This document shows, piece after piece, positions 38,522 through 46,846 of a stretch of DNA of 64,000 nt. A program made the position numbers and the translations under genes. Position 1 is the first letter of the stretch. Each line of letters starts with the position of its first letter. This DNA is from an uncultured Granulosicoccus sp. (lineage in GTDB: Bacteria > Pseudomonadota > Gammaproteobacteria > Granulosicoccales > Granulosicoccaceae). The notes beneath the pieces were generated by a model. That model did not search any database and was not told the DNA's origin. It saw only the letters and a program-made list of their open reading frames with translations. Location: the NCBI GenBank assembly GCA_947499955.1, contig CANMQI010000009.1:207416-271415 (forward strand). The letters are read 5' to 3'.

Positions 38522-41500
38522 TCAGCTGGCCTTTTTCAGCATCTCTATATTCACCGCGCGATTGGCTGCACGTCGATCACGTTCCACCTCGCCACTGGCG
38601 GTGAAACGCGGTACGGCACGGCGATCGCCCAGCCGGTTCTTCATGGCGCGACGCTCAGCGCCCTGCTGGTAGCGGAACATCCTGCCCAGGCTCAGCTGAT
38701 AGTTCTCGGCCGGCGTGTCGTCCTTGTCATGGAAGACGGCCCGCAGCTCATCTGTCACGGCAGATTTCTGTGGTGTCACGTCGCTTGTCGCTCGGGTTGA
38801 TGGTTCAGCGGTACTCTGTTCGTTCATGATTTCGACAGATCCGGTGAGACTCATGCGCACGATATCCCCGGTGTTGAGTCGTTGACAGACTCGCGGCACG
38901 CCCACGATGGCCGGCAGATCATATTCACGAGCAACGATGGCCGCATGACTCAGCCAACCACCGATCTCGGTGATGATGCCGCGCGCCTGTGCGAACAGGG
39001 GGTACCAGGTGGGATCGGTCATGCGGGCAACCAGTATTTCTCCTTCCTTGAACGTGTGAATCTGGTTGATGTCGGTGATGACCCGAACCGTACCGATCAC
39101 TTCCTGCTCACCGGCCACACGCTTGCCGGCCAGGTCGCTCTGCTCGAGCGCATCGGGACGGTTGCCGGTCAGCATGTCGATGCGCTCCAGGTCATTGATT
39201 GACAGGGACGCCGGCAGTTGCAGATCCTGCCAGGCCTGCGCATCCTCGGCACGTTGCATGGCAATGGCCAGCAGTCTGTCGCGTTCAGCCGCATCGGTCA
39301 GCTGCGTCACTTCATCGATGTGCAATTGGAAGATCAGCCCACCCAGTTGGCATTTGGCATCGATGGCCAGCAACAGACGACGTATCTGAGCCAGTTCGAT
39401 CAGGCAATAATGCTTGGCCTCCTCCTTCAGACGCATGAAGTTGCGGGCTCGCTGCACGCTCATGGTCAGTACCTTGCTGTCAGGCAGTTTTGGCAGATCC
39501 TCCTCCAGGTGGGCAGGAGCGGATTGTGATGAACGATCGATGTACTGCTTGACCAGCGCCATGTCCTCGTTGAACCGGGGTTCGGAGAACTCGTAATCCA
39601 GTGGAGCCCGATGACCGAAGATCAGCAGAAATTCCTCGATGTTCGCGGCTGACACATTCGGGCCGCTCAGCAGCGACATGGCGTGACTGACCACGGTTTC
39701 CTCGTTGTCGTTGAGGTAGCGGGTCGGCTCCAGGTTCGCAGCATGCAGCTTGTCCAGTGCCGTTTTCATGTGGAAGTCGGCACTGATGTTGATTCGTTCA
39801 GCTGCGCAATAGGTGTCTTCGATGAACCGGGTAATCCAGCTGGACAGCAGCCGGGTGGCCGCATCCAGAGTCAGCCGATCCATGGCCACCGCATTGCGCT
39901 CGACCATCTCGTTCTGGAAGACAGGCAGGAATTCATCGCGGAATTCGGCTTCGGTCTTTTCGGCATCCCGGGCCAGTCTGAACGAGGACATGGCGCTCGG
40001 TCCCTTGCCCAGGCGTCGGCGTTCTTCCAGCTTGTTGACGTAGGTCCAGCCGAAAATGGTGTTCAGATAGGGTGCTGAACGGTAGTGAACGCTGTAGGGG
40101 ATGCCCAGATCCTGACAGGCCAGATCGGTACTGCCGCCGGCTGCCCACAAGCGTTCCATGAAGTCCGCACTGAACGGTGTCGGTCGAGGCAACAGTTCCG
40201 ACAGCTCGCTCTGCACGAAAACCGCCTCATCGGGCACCATTTTTTCACTGCGGCGCACGCGTTTGCGCTCGCCCAGCAGGCTGTGCAAGAGTTTGCTTCG
40301 CTCGCGTTCGGCCAGGTTCCTCAGTGTGTCGCCGCTGCCGATCGAACGCGTGATGTCCCGTGCCTGCAACAGATAGTATCGTCCCTTGGCGTAAGCCCAC
40401 TCGATATCCTGAGGGTGTTCGAACAGCGCTTCCAGCTCACGTCCCAATGCCAGCAAGGGTGCCAGATCGATGGGGGGGAGCTCGGTGCTGCTGGATTCCT
40501 CGGCGAGCAACTGGCTGCTCAGTTTGCCGAAGGCGAAGGTGTCGGGTGTGACATTGCCACTGACAAGATCCTCTCCCAGACCGGTCACCATCTCCACCAT
40601 CATGGCACCGGTGGTGCCGGGGTGTTCAGTGAACATGACGCCGGCATACTCTGCCGGCACCATTTTCTGCACGACCACACCGCCCTGATCATGAATGATC
40701 GGCATGCCCTCGTCCAGGGAGTTCTTGGTATAGGATGCAGAGCGTTCGGAGCACAGTGATTGATAGACTTCCCTGACGGCGTCTTCAAGTTCTTCACGCG
40801 ACACGTTCAGAATCGATTCATACACACCGGCGAAGCTGCTGTCGGCACCATCTTCATTGGCGCCCGAGCTACGCACTGCCACTTGTCGAGTGGAGAGGCT
40901 CTTCCACAGCTTCTCCAGCTTCCTGCTCTGTGAGCGTGTCAACAAGGGTTCATCGGGGGTCAGACGTGTCTTGTTCGTGATCTCGCTGGTGAATACGAAA
41001 CCATCCGGTACGTTGTACCCGGCCTCGATCAACTGTCCCAGTCTGGCCGCTTTCTTGCCGGTGGATTCAGGCAGGTAGTGAGCATGGCCCAGGGCGATGA
41101 GTCCGTTGTCCTTGATCGAACCTGTCCGGTCAGAGCCTGCCGAATCCCATCCCAGTGCATTGCCGATGGTACGAAACAGGACACCCTGCAGAATCAGAAA
41201 GCCCATGCTGATGGCCAGATACAGATTGACGGCAGCCCCCAGGGCCTGTAACAACCAGAACAGGGCTGCGCCTGCCAGGGCATACAGCAAACCCTTGCGC
41301 AGGGTGCCGGCCGGACTCTGAGAGGCCAGAACGCCGACGAACAAGGCAGCTGTGAGTGCCGGCATGATCAGCAGAGGGTCGGGGCTGGCAGCGGTGTCGA
41401 ACCACAAGAAGCTGTGTTCCCAGGCGTTGCTGCTTTGATTGACAGCGGAATAGAACAGCAGCATCAGCGCCATCTGGAACAGACTGGCCAGCATGTTCAC

Positions 41501-42943
41501 CACCGGGCGGATATTGAACCGCTTGTAGAGTTGCAGGGTGGCATCCGCAAGGGCACGGGGATGCTCGGCCAGTTCGTCCTTGAATTCGGCAATGCGACCC
41601 GACAGGGATTTCTGCACGCGGGTATCCCTATCCGCCTTCAGTGCCAGAGGCAGCAACAACAGGCGGATCAGCAGAACGACACCCAGCAAACCCAGAGCGT
41701 AGTGGCCACTGGTATCGACCATGAAGTCCAGCACGGCTCGCAGCGGTGTCACGATGTAGCTGGCCAGCGTCAGCTGCTCCTGGTTCTGTTTCCAGTTCTC
41801 GACATGAGCTCGTTCGGACTTCCTGTCGACATAGTATTCATGAGGCACCGTGTAGCGACCCAGAAAATCAAGCCCGGCACGTTCCAGACGCAAGCCGATC
41901 AGCTGGGAGTAGAAGCAACTGCGCTTGTCATAGCAGGCTGCAATATAGGGGACATCGGGTAGTGTGGAGATCTTCTCCGCCAGCTCCGTACTGCTCAAGG
42001 CGCGCATGGTGATATTGGTGGCATCAGGCAGATGTCCCTTGGCAAAATCATCGGGATAGCGCACATCGATGAATTGCGCCCCTTGTTCGGCAACCCGTTG
42101 ATGCACCTCGGGTGTGTCGAGAAGGACATCCTTGTTCTGGAAGTCCGGCAGCTGACGCAGGTCTTCCTTGGAGATATCGATATCAGAGGACAGGGGGCGT
42201 GACTCGGTCAGCCACTTCTCATAGCCGCCCATCATGAAATTGCATTCCTGGCCCTGCTTTGTCAGCTCACCACACAGCTCGGAGCTGCGGTTGCCCGAAT
42301 AGCACACCAGCAGGGTGCGCGTATTCTCTGGCAGCAATGATGTGCTTGCCAGTACATCCGGGTAACGAAGATGGGATGCCCCTTCAATGGCACCGGTTTC
42401 GAATTCCTCGTCTTCGCGTACATCGATGATGTTCAGGGGGATATCATCATCCAGCCATTCGGCCAGAGTCTCTGTCGAGATGCCCTGCGGGTGATCAAGC
42501 TGTTCGCTGAATGAGAGTGTTTTCAGACTTGTGTCGCCGACCGCTTCGCCATTCTCGATGGATTTGCGCACCAGGTTGGTGTGTAACCGCTGATTCTTCG
42601 CATCCAGTGAACCGGTGTACTGCAGCACGTTGGCTGCCAGAGAACCGAGCAGCATCAAGCCGGCCACACCCAGCAGAATCTTTCCACCCAGGCCTGAGCC
42701 TCTGTTTTTCTTGCCGACCTTCTTCTTGGCTGACATGGCAAAGCCACCGAAGACGACACTCAACAGGCCAAGCAACTGAGCAACGCTGGCGGACAGATTG
42801 ATGACAAGATCGGGTGAGGGGATGGCCAGGGCGTTGCCGCTGGCGAGCAACAAGCACAGGACGAAAACCATGCTGCCGGGCTTGCAATAGTGCCGAAACA
42901 GACTGTATGACGTCGACCCCGGATATTCAGACGTTGTATTCAT
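38522..42943 (-). CDS. multidomain membrane protein: rhodanese-rhodanese-YidC/Oxa1-like-PEP synthase-like fusion
   Basis: 1473 residues from the ATG at 42943; a TTG at 42976 inside the kinase gene is an alternative. Order: three hydrophobic segments (about 24-41, 46-70 and 86-109); rhodanese 1 at 150-245 with CYSGNRS (Cys214); rhodanese 2 at 265-370 with CYDKRS (Cys337); YidC/Oxa1-like domain at 390-600 with the groove Arg in LLIRLLLLPL (about 427), a charged cytoplasmic hairpin, SLFQMALMLLFYS and FLWFDTAASPDPLLIMP; PEP-synthase ATP-grasp domain at about 615-865 (VAVRSSGANEDGADSSFAGV, WAYAKGRYYLLQARD); a helical middle; and a phosphohistidine domain with GGWLSHAAIVARE (His1333). The PEP-binding barrel of PpsA is missing, so the order resembles rifampin phosphotransferase. 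A basic tail of 80 residues ends it. Last gene of a three-gene unit with a histidine kinase and a PhnD-like protein. The substrate is unknown. Confidence 0.85.
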   Translation of the reverse strand: MNTTSEYPGSTSYSLFRHYCKPGSMVFVLCLLLASGNALAIPSPDLVINLSASVAQLLGLLSVVFGGFAMSAKKKVGKKNRGSGLGGKILLGVAGLMLLGSLAANVLQYTGSLDAKNQRLHTNLVRKSIENGEAVGDTSLKTLSFSEQLDHPQGISTETLAEWLDDDIPLNIIDVREDEEFETGAIEGASHLRYPDVLASTSLLPENTRTLLVCYSGNRSSELCGELTKQGQECNFMMGGYEKWLTESRPLSSDIDISKEDLRQLPDFQNKDVLLDTPEVHQRVAEQGAQFIDVRYPDDFAKGHLPDATNITMRALSSTELAEKISTLPDVPYIAACYDKRSCFYSQLIGLRLERAGLDFLGRYTVPHEYYVDRKSERAHVENWKQNQEQLTLASYIVTPLRAVLDFMVDTSGHYALGLLGVVLLIRLLLLPLALKADRDTRVQKSLSGRIAEFKDELAEHPRALADATLQLYKRFNIRPVVNMLASLFQMALMLLFYSAVNQSSNAWEHSFLWFDTAASPDPLLIMPALTAALFVGVLASQSPAGTLRKGLLYALAGAALFWLLQALGAAVNLYLAISMGFLILQGVLFRTIGNALGWDSAGSDRTGSIKDNGLIALGHAHYLPESTGKKAARLGQLIEAGYNVPDGFVFTSEITNKTRLTPDEPLLTRSQSRKLEKLWKSLSTRQVAVRSSGANEDGADSSFAGVYESILNVSREELEDAVREVYQSLCSERSASYTKNSLDEGMPIIHDQGGVVVQKMVPAEYAGVMFTEHPGTTGAMMVEMVTGLGEDLVSGNVTPDTFAFGKLSSQLLAEESSSTELPPIDLAPLLALGRELEALFEHPQDIEWAYAKGRYYLLQARDITRSIGSGDTLRNLAERERSKLLHSLLGERKRVRRSEKMVPDEAVFVQSELSELLPRPTPFSADFMERLWAAGGSTDLACQDLGIPYSVHYRSAPYLNTIFGWTYVNKLEERRRLGKGPSAMSSFRLARDAEKTEAEFRDEFLPVFQNEMVERNAVAMDRLTLDAATRLLSSWITRFIEDTYCAAERINISADFHMKTALDKLHAANLEPTRYLNDNEETVVSHAMSLLSGPNVSAANIEEFLLIFGHRAPLDYEFSEPRFNEDMALVKQYIDRSSQSAPAHLEEDLPKLPDSKVLTMSVQRARNFMRLKEEAKHYCLIELAQIRRLLLAIDAKCQLGGLIFQLHIDEVTQLTDAAERDRLLAIAMQRAEDAQAWQDLQLPASLSINDLERIDMLTGNRPDALEQSDLAGKRVAGEQEVIGTVRVITDINQIHTFKEGEILVARMTDPTWYPLFAQARGIITEIGGWLSHAAIVAREYDLPAIVGVPRVCQRLNTGDIVRMSLTGSVEIMNEQSTAEPSTRATSDVTPQKSAVTDELRAVFHDKDDTPAENYQLSLGRMFRYQQGAERRAMKNRLGDRRAVPRFTASGEVERDRRAANRAVNIEMLKKAS

Positions 42944-42956
42944 GGAATTATCCGAT

Positions 42957-45263
42957 TCACGCCGCCTGATCGACAACGTCTTGCTCAGGCGCCATCAGAT
43001 CGGACAGTCGGGTCGATAGCCAGAACACGATTTTCTCTTCCAGTGCGTGTTCCTCGAAGGGCTTCGAGAGGTAATCGTCCATGCCTGCCGATAAACACTT
43101 CTCGGCGTCACCTGTCATGGCGTTGGCGGTCAATGCGATGACGGGCATGCGCGGTCGTGTCTCTTCCATGCCCTGTTCACGTTGACGCAGCTCTCGAGTG
43201 GCCGCATAGCCGTCGAGCACCGGCATCTGGCAATCCATGAGAACGAGATCGAAGTGACCCGTTTCGATCAGATCAAGACCCTCCTGACCGTTATCGGCCA
43301 CATCGGCACAGAAACCGATTTTCTCCAGCATGCCCAGTGCAACTTCCTGGTTGACGGCGTTGTCCTCGATCACCAGGATTCTGATGTGTGCGTAGGCGTC
43401 ACGTCTGGCCTGCTCCGAAAGGTCTTCGATTTCGGCTTCATGCAGATCCTCGCTCATCGCCCTGTCCAGAATCTGTCCCAGCTCGGAGCGTTTGAACGGT
43501 TTGGAAATCTGGGCGGCAATCCGGGTGTTCTTGTGCGGATACAGTTCCTGCACCTGCTCGGTGACATAGGCCATCGGCACCAACCTGATCTTGTCGAAGG
43601 CCGGGTCCGCCTCGATACAACGAGCGAACACATTACCGGGCATATCGGACAGGCTGGCGTTGAACAGAATCAGGTCCGGCATATTGCCTTCTCTGGCAGC
43701 CGTACGAATGGCCTTCAGGGCTTCACTACCCCCGGACACCGTGATGGTGGCCAGTGACAGTTCAGCCAGCAGCACCTGCATCAGCGAAGCGGAGGATTGC
43801 TTCTCTTCGATCAGCAAGACCTGACGGGCGCTGACCAGTTGTTGCTCGGCTTTTTCCGTGAGTGTGCAACCGAAAGAGGGCATCGTCAGCTCGAACCAGA
43901 ATTCGCTGCCCTTGCCGGGGATGGAGTTCACACCGATCTTGCCACCCATGCCTTCAATGAGGCGGCGACTGATGGCCAGACCCAGGCCGGTGCCACCGTA
44001 CTTGCGGGTGGTCGAGCCATCGGCCTGCGCAAAGGAATTGAACACGGTTTCCAGTGCATCCTGCTCGATACCGACGCCGGTATCCATGATGCTGAAACGC
44101 AAGTGCGTCCCTTGTTCGCGTTCCTCTACAATTCTTGCCTGTACCTGAACATGGCCTTGCGTGGTGAACTTCACCGCATTGCCCATCAGGTTGGTCAGTA
44201 CCTGACGCAGGCGGGTAGGGTCGCCATTGACGGTCTGTCGTATGCTCCCCTGAATGTCACACAACAGCTCCAGTTTCTTGCCATTGGCCTGTTCGGAAAG
44301 AGATATCGCACACCCCTCGACCAGCTCTTCAAGATTGAAGTCGATGGACTCGAATTCCAGCTTGCCGGCCTCGACCTTGGAGAAATCCAGAATGTCGTTG
44401 ATCAGGGTCAGTAGAGAGCGTCCCGAGGTGGTCGCAATCTTGACCTGTTCGGTCTGTTCCGGGTCCAGGTTGGTGCCTTTGAGCAGTGAGAGCATGCCCA
44501 GTACGCCATTCATGGGCGTTCGCAGTTCGTGCGACATATTCGCCAGAAATTCGGATTTGGCGCGCGATGCCTGTTTCAGCTCATGCTCCTTCTGCTTGCG
44601 CAGCTCGAGAATATTACCTAGCTCATTGACCGAGTTGCCCAGATCCATCAGCTCGCGAGCAGCGACGATCTGCAGATCATCGTTGCTCTTGTTGGCCTGC
44701 AGTACCAACAGATGATTGTGAATGAGGCGTATCGGGGTGACCACCAGGCTGTTGATCAGACCAACGACGATGAGTGCCAGAATTATCGATATACCGGCGG
44801 CGTACAGATAGATCTTGGTGGCGTAGGCCTGAATTTCCTCATGCTGACGCTGCACGTTCCACTGCACGTCGATACGACCGAAGGACTCACCTTCCAGCAG
44901 TACATCGTGCGAGAAGTTCATGTATTGCTCCGGGTCGATCTGATCGCTCTTTTTCCACTGAGTCAGTATTTCGTCGTTCTCATTGAAGATGCTGACCGCC
45001 TCGACGTCAGCGTCGTTCTGCACCAGTTGCTGGATGGTGGTATCCAGCACGGGCCGGTCTTCACTGAGAATGGCATCCAGAGAGGTGGCTGACAGCATGG
45101 AGACCAGTTTCTGGGTCTGGTCCCTGAAATTTCGTTCGAATGCACGGTTTTCCGTGAATCGAACGAATTCTGCTGCTGACAGGCCGACGGCCAGAATAGT
45201 GCAACCCATGACCAGGATGATTTGCTGACGTAATGGCCAGTTCTTGAAGAATCTTGCAAACAC
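42957..45263 (-). CDS. hybrid sensor histidine kinase with two receiver domains
   Basis: 768 residues from a GTG at 45263. Membrane helix at about 14-32, periplasmic sensor at 33-150, second helix at 152-172, a HAMP-like stretch and coiled coil. HisKA has the phospho-acceptor His245 in [13 protein letters not shown]; the ATPase domain has N boxes and [12 protein letters not shown]. Receiver 1 (about 480-603) is degenerate: the phospho-acceptor position reads LFNASLS, with Asn535 instead of Asp. Receiver 2 (627-750) is intact, with Asp677 in [13 protein letters not shown]. No Hpt or DNA-binding domain, so it needs a partner. It sits between the PhnD-like gene and the fusion-protein gene. Confidence 0.92.
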   Translation of the reverse strand: MFARFFKNWPLRQQIILVMGCTILAVGLSAAEFVRFTENRAFERNFRDQTQKLVSMLSATSLDAILSEDRPVLDTTIQQLVQNDADVEAVSIFNENDEILTQWKKSDQIDPEQYMNFSHDVLLEGESFGRIDVQWNVQRQHEEIQAYATKIYLYAAGISIILALIVVGLINSLVVTPIRLIHNHLLVLQANKSNDDLQIVAARELMDLGNSVNELGNILELRKQKEHELKQASRAKSEFLANMSHELRTPMNGVLGMLSLLKGTNLDPEQTEQVKIATTSGRSLLTLINDILDFSKVEAGKLEFESIDFNLEELVEGCAISLSEQANGKKLELLCDIQGSIRQTVNGDPTRLRQVLTNLMGNAVKFTTQGHVQVQARIVEEREQGTHLRFSIMDTGVGIEQDALETVFNSFAQADGSTTRKYGGTGLGLAISRRLIEGMGGKIGVNSIPGKGSEFWFELTMPSFGCTLTEKAEQQLVSARQVLLIEEKQSSASLMQVLLAELSLATITVSGGSEALKAIRTAAREGNMPDLILFNASLSDMPGNVFARCIEADPAFDKIRLVPMAYVTEQVQELYPHKNTRIAAQISKPFKRSELGQILDRAMSEDLHEAEIEDLSEQARRDAYAHIRILVIEDNAVNQEVALGMLEKIGFCADVADNGQEGLDLIETGHFDLVLMDCQMPVLDGYAATRELRQREQGMEETRPRMPVIALTANAMTGDAEKCLSAGMDDYLSKPFEEHALEEKIVFWLSTRLSDLMAPEQDVVDQAA

Positions 45264-45332
45264 GGATAGGGGCGCTCTCTATGGGTCTGGTCGTGAACGG
45301 ACGGGTGGGCGGTAGTCGGACCTGATCAGGTT

Positions 45333-46487
45333 CTAGTCGTCAGACGACAGCTCCTCGTCATCGATGCTGAATTCCGGAATACTCAGGTTGATCGTCAGCG
45401 CGTGTCCGCGGCGGTTGGTTTCCAACAGACTGCGCGGCAGGCTGATGTTCAGAATCAGCCGCTGCGGGTCATCAGCTGCAGAGACACTCTGCGCACCCGA
45501 GGTGTGCTGAATCGTGACAGCGTTATCCAGATCGATCTGTGTTGCACTGTTGGATACGGCGGCCTGCATGGGTGGTTCGGTGGCCGCAGGCGTGTGCTGT
45601 CGGGCCAGTACTTCATCTCGATCGGCAAAGAACAGGTCGTTGTCGTCCATCGCCTGGCGGATGACCTTGTAATCGCTATCGTCTCCATCCAGAAAACCAT
45701 CTATTTTCAGAGCCGACAGCGCTTTGGGGTCATCGACCTCCAGCAGTGATTCGCGCAGTGCCTGCAGAATCTCCTGGTCCAGCCCCGAGCGGGCAATCCA
45801 GGGTTTGGTTACATTGGGAAAACGGGCCAGTTCGCGAATCGGTTCACCGGCAGCGACCAGTTTCTTGAAGGTCTTTTCGTTCAGAGCACCTGCATCGAAA
45901 CTGCCAGCACCCACAGCGGTGCCAACCTTGTCATGTCGACCGAGATATTCATAGCGACTCAGGTCCGTGGCACGGATGCCTGCCTGTTCGAGTTCCAGCT
46001 GCGACAGAAAGCGACCGATGGTCGAACCCTCGTCACCAAAGGCAAACGATTTGCCTCGCAGTTCGTGGATGTCGGACAGCGTGCTTGTCTGAGCCACCGC
46101 GATGATGCCGTAGAATATCTTGGAATCATTGACGTTCTCTATCGCCAGAATGCTGATGCCGTTGTTCATGCGTTTGGCTTCTATATAGGGAGACGGGCCG
46201 AACTTGGAAAAGTCGACTCGTCCGTTGATCAGATGAGAGATTCCCTGGTCGTAGTCCTTGGCGATCTGCATGCGTATATCGACGTTGCGATTCAGCCGAC
46301 GGCTCATGTTCTTTTCCAGCTCCTTCAGAATCGGGCGGTAGACCCGGACCATGGATGAAGGTTTGTTGGAACTGTAGACGCCGAAATTCAATCGCAGGGT
46401 CCCTTCAGCGAAGGCCAGGGTGCTGAAGGTGGAGGCGAGCAACCCTGTCAACAGTAGGCCGACGTGAGTAAGTGTGGAAATTGACAT
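45333..46487 (-). CDS. PhnD-like periplasmic substrate-binding protein
   Basis: 384 residues from the ATG at 46487, which gives a normal signal peptide ending near TLAFA. The body matches the phosphate/phosphonate/phosphite-type PhnD family: LNFGVYSSNKPSSMVRVYRPILKELE, GRVDFSKFGPSPYIEAKR, and ELRGKSFAFGDEGSTIGRFLSQLELEQAGI. No ABC permease or ATPase gene is near, so it more likely feeds ligand information to the adjacent kinase than transports (inference). The C-terminal 100 residues are an extra, Ser/Asp/Glu-rich part ending in DDEELSSDD. Confidence 0.88.
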   Translation of the reverse strand: MSISTLTHVGLLLTGLLASTFSTLAFAEGTLRLNFGVYSSNKPSSMVRVYRPILKELEKNMSRRLNRNVDIRMQIAKDYDQGISHLINGRVDFSKFGPSPYIEAKRMNNGISILAIENVNDSKIFYGIIAVAQTSTLSDIHELRGKSFAFGDEGSTIGRFLSQLELEQAGIRATDLSRYEYLGRHDKVGTAVGAGSFDAGALNEKTFKKLVAAGEPIRELARFPNVTKPWIARSGLDQEILQALRESLLEVDDPKALSALKIDGFLDGDDSDYKVIRQAMDDNDLFFADRDEVLARQHTPAATEPPMQAAVSNSATQIDLDNAVTIQHTSGAQSVSAADDPQRLILNISLPRSLLETNRRGHALTINLSIPEFSIDDEELSSDD

Positions 46488-46846
46488 GGAACATCTCTCG
46501 ACAGTTGGTAGGTGGCTATCAGGGAGGAAAACGGCATCACCACACATTTCTGAAGCCGGGAGTCTCATTGACAAGGGGAAACTGTGACGCAAGAGTTCTA
46601 TTGAGCGAGGTTCTGTTGATTGATGCGACGTGAGAAGCCTGTCATCGGGTCAGCGAGGGCGTCCTGAAGAGCGGATGACGATCGTGTGGTGCGCACCAGC
46701 GGTGGGCCGGCCTGGCTGGCATGGTCAAGGAAAGGTACGCGTGGCCGATAGGTGGACAGACGAGGACAAGCGAAACAGCCGGATGCACCAAAGGTCGGAG
46801 TTGGCGCTGACTGTACAAGACTCGGATTGACAGACAAGAGGCAGCC
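46488..46846. promoter_or_regulatory. divergent control region between the two kinase units
   Basis: 359 bases between the PhnD-like gene (leftward) and the large hybrid kinase (rightward). Both units must start here. Only small open frames are present. A short GGCCGGCC palindrome is present near 46706; I could not identify a convincing operator or promoter by eye. Confidence 0.5.
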
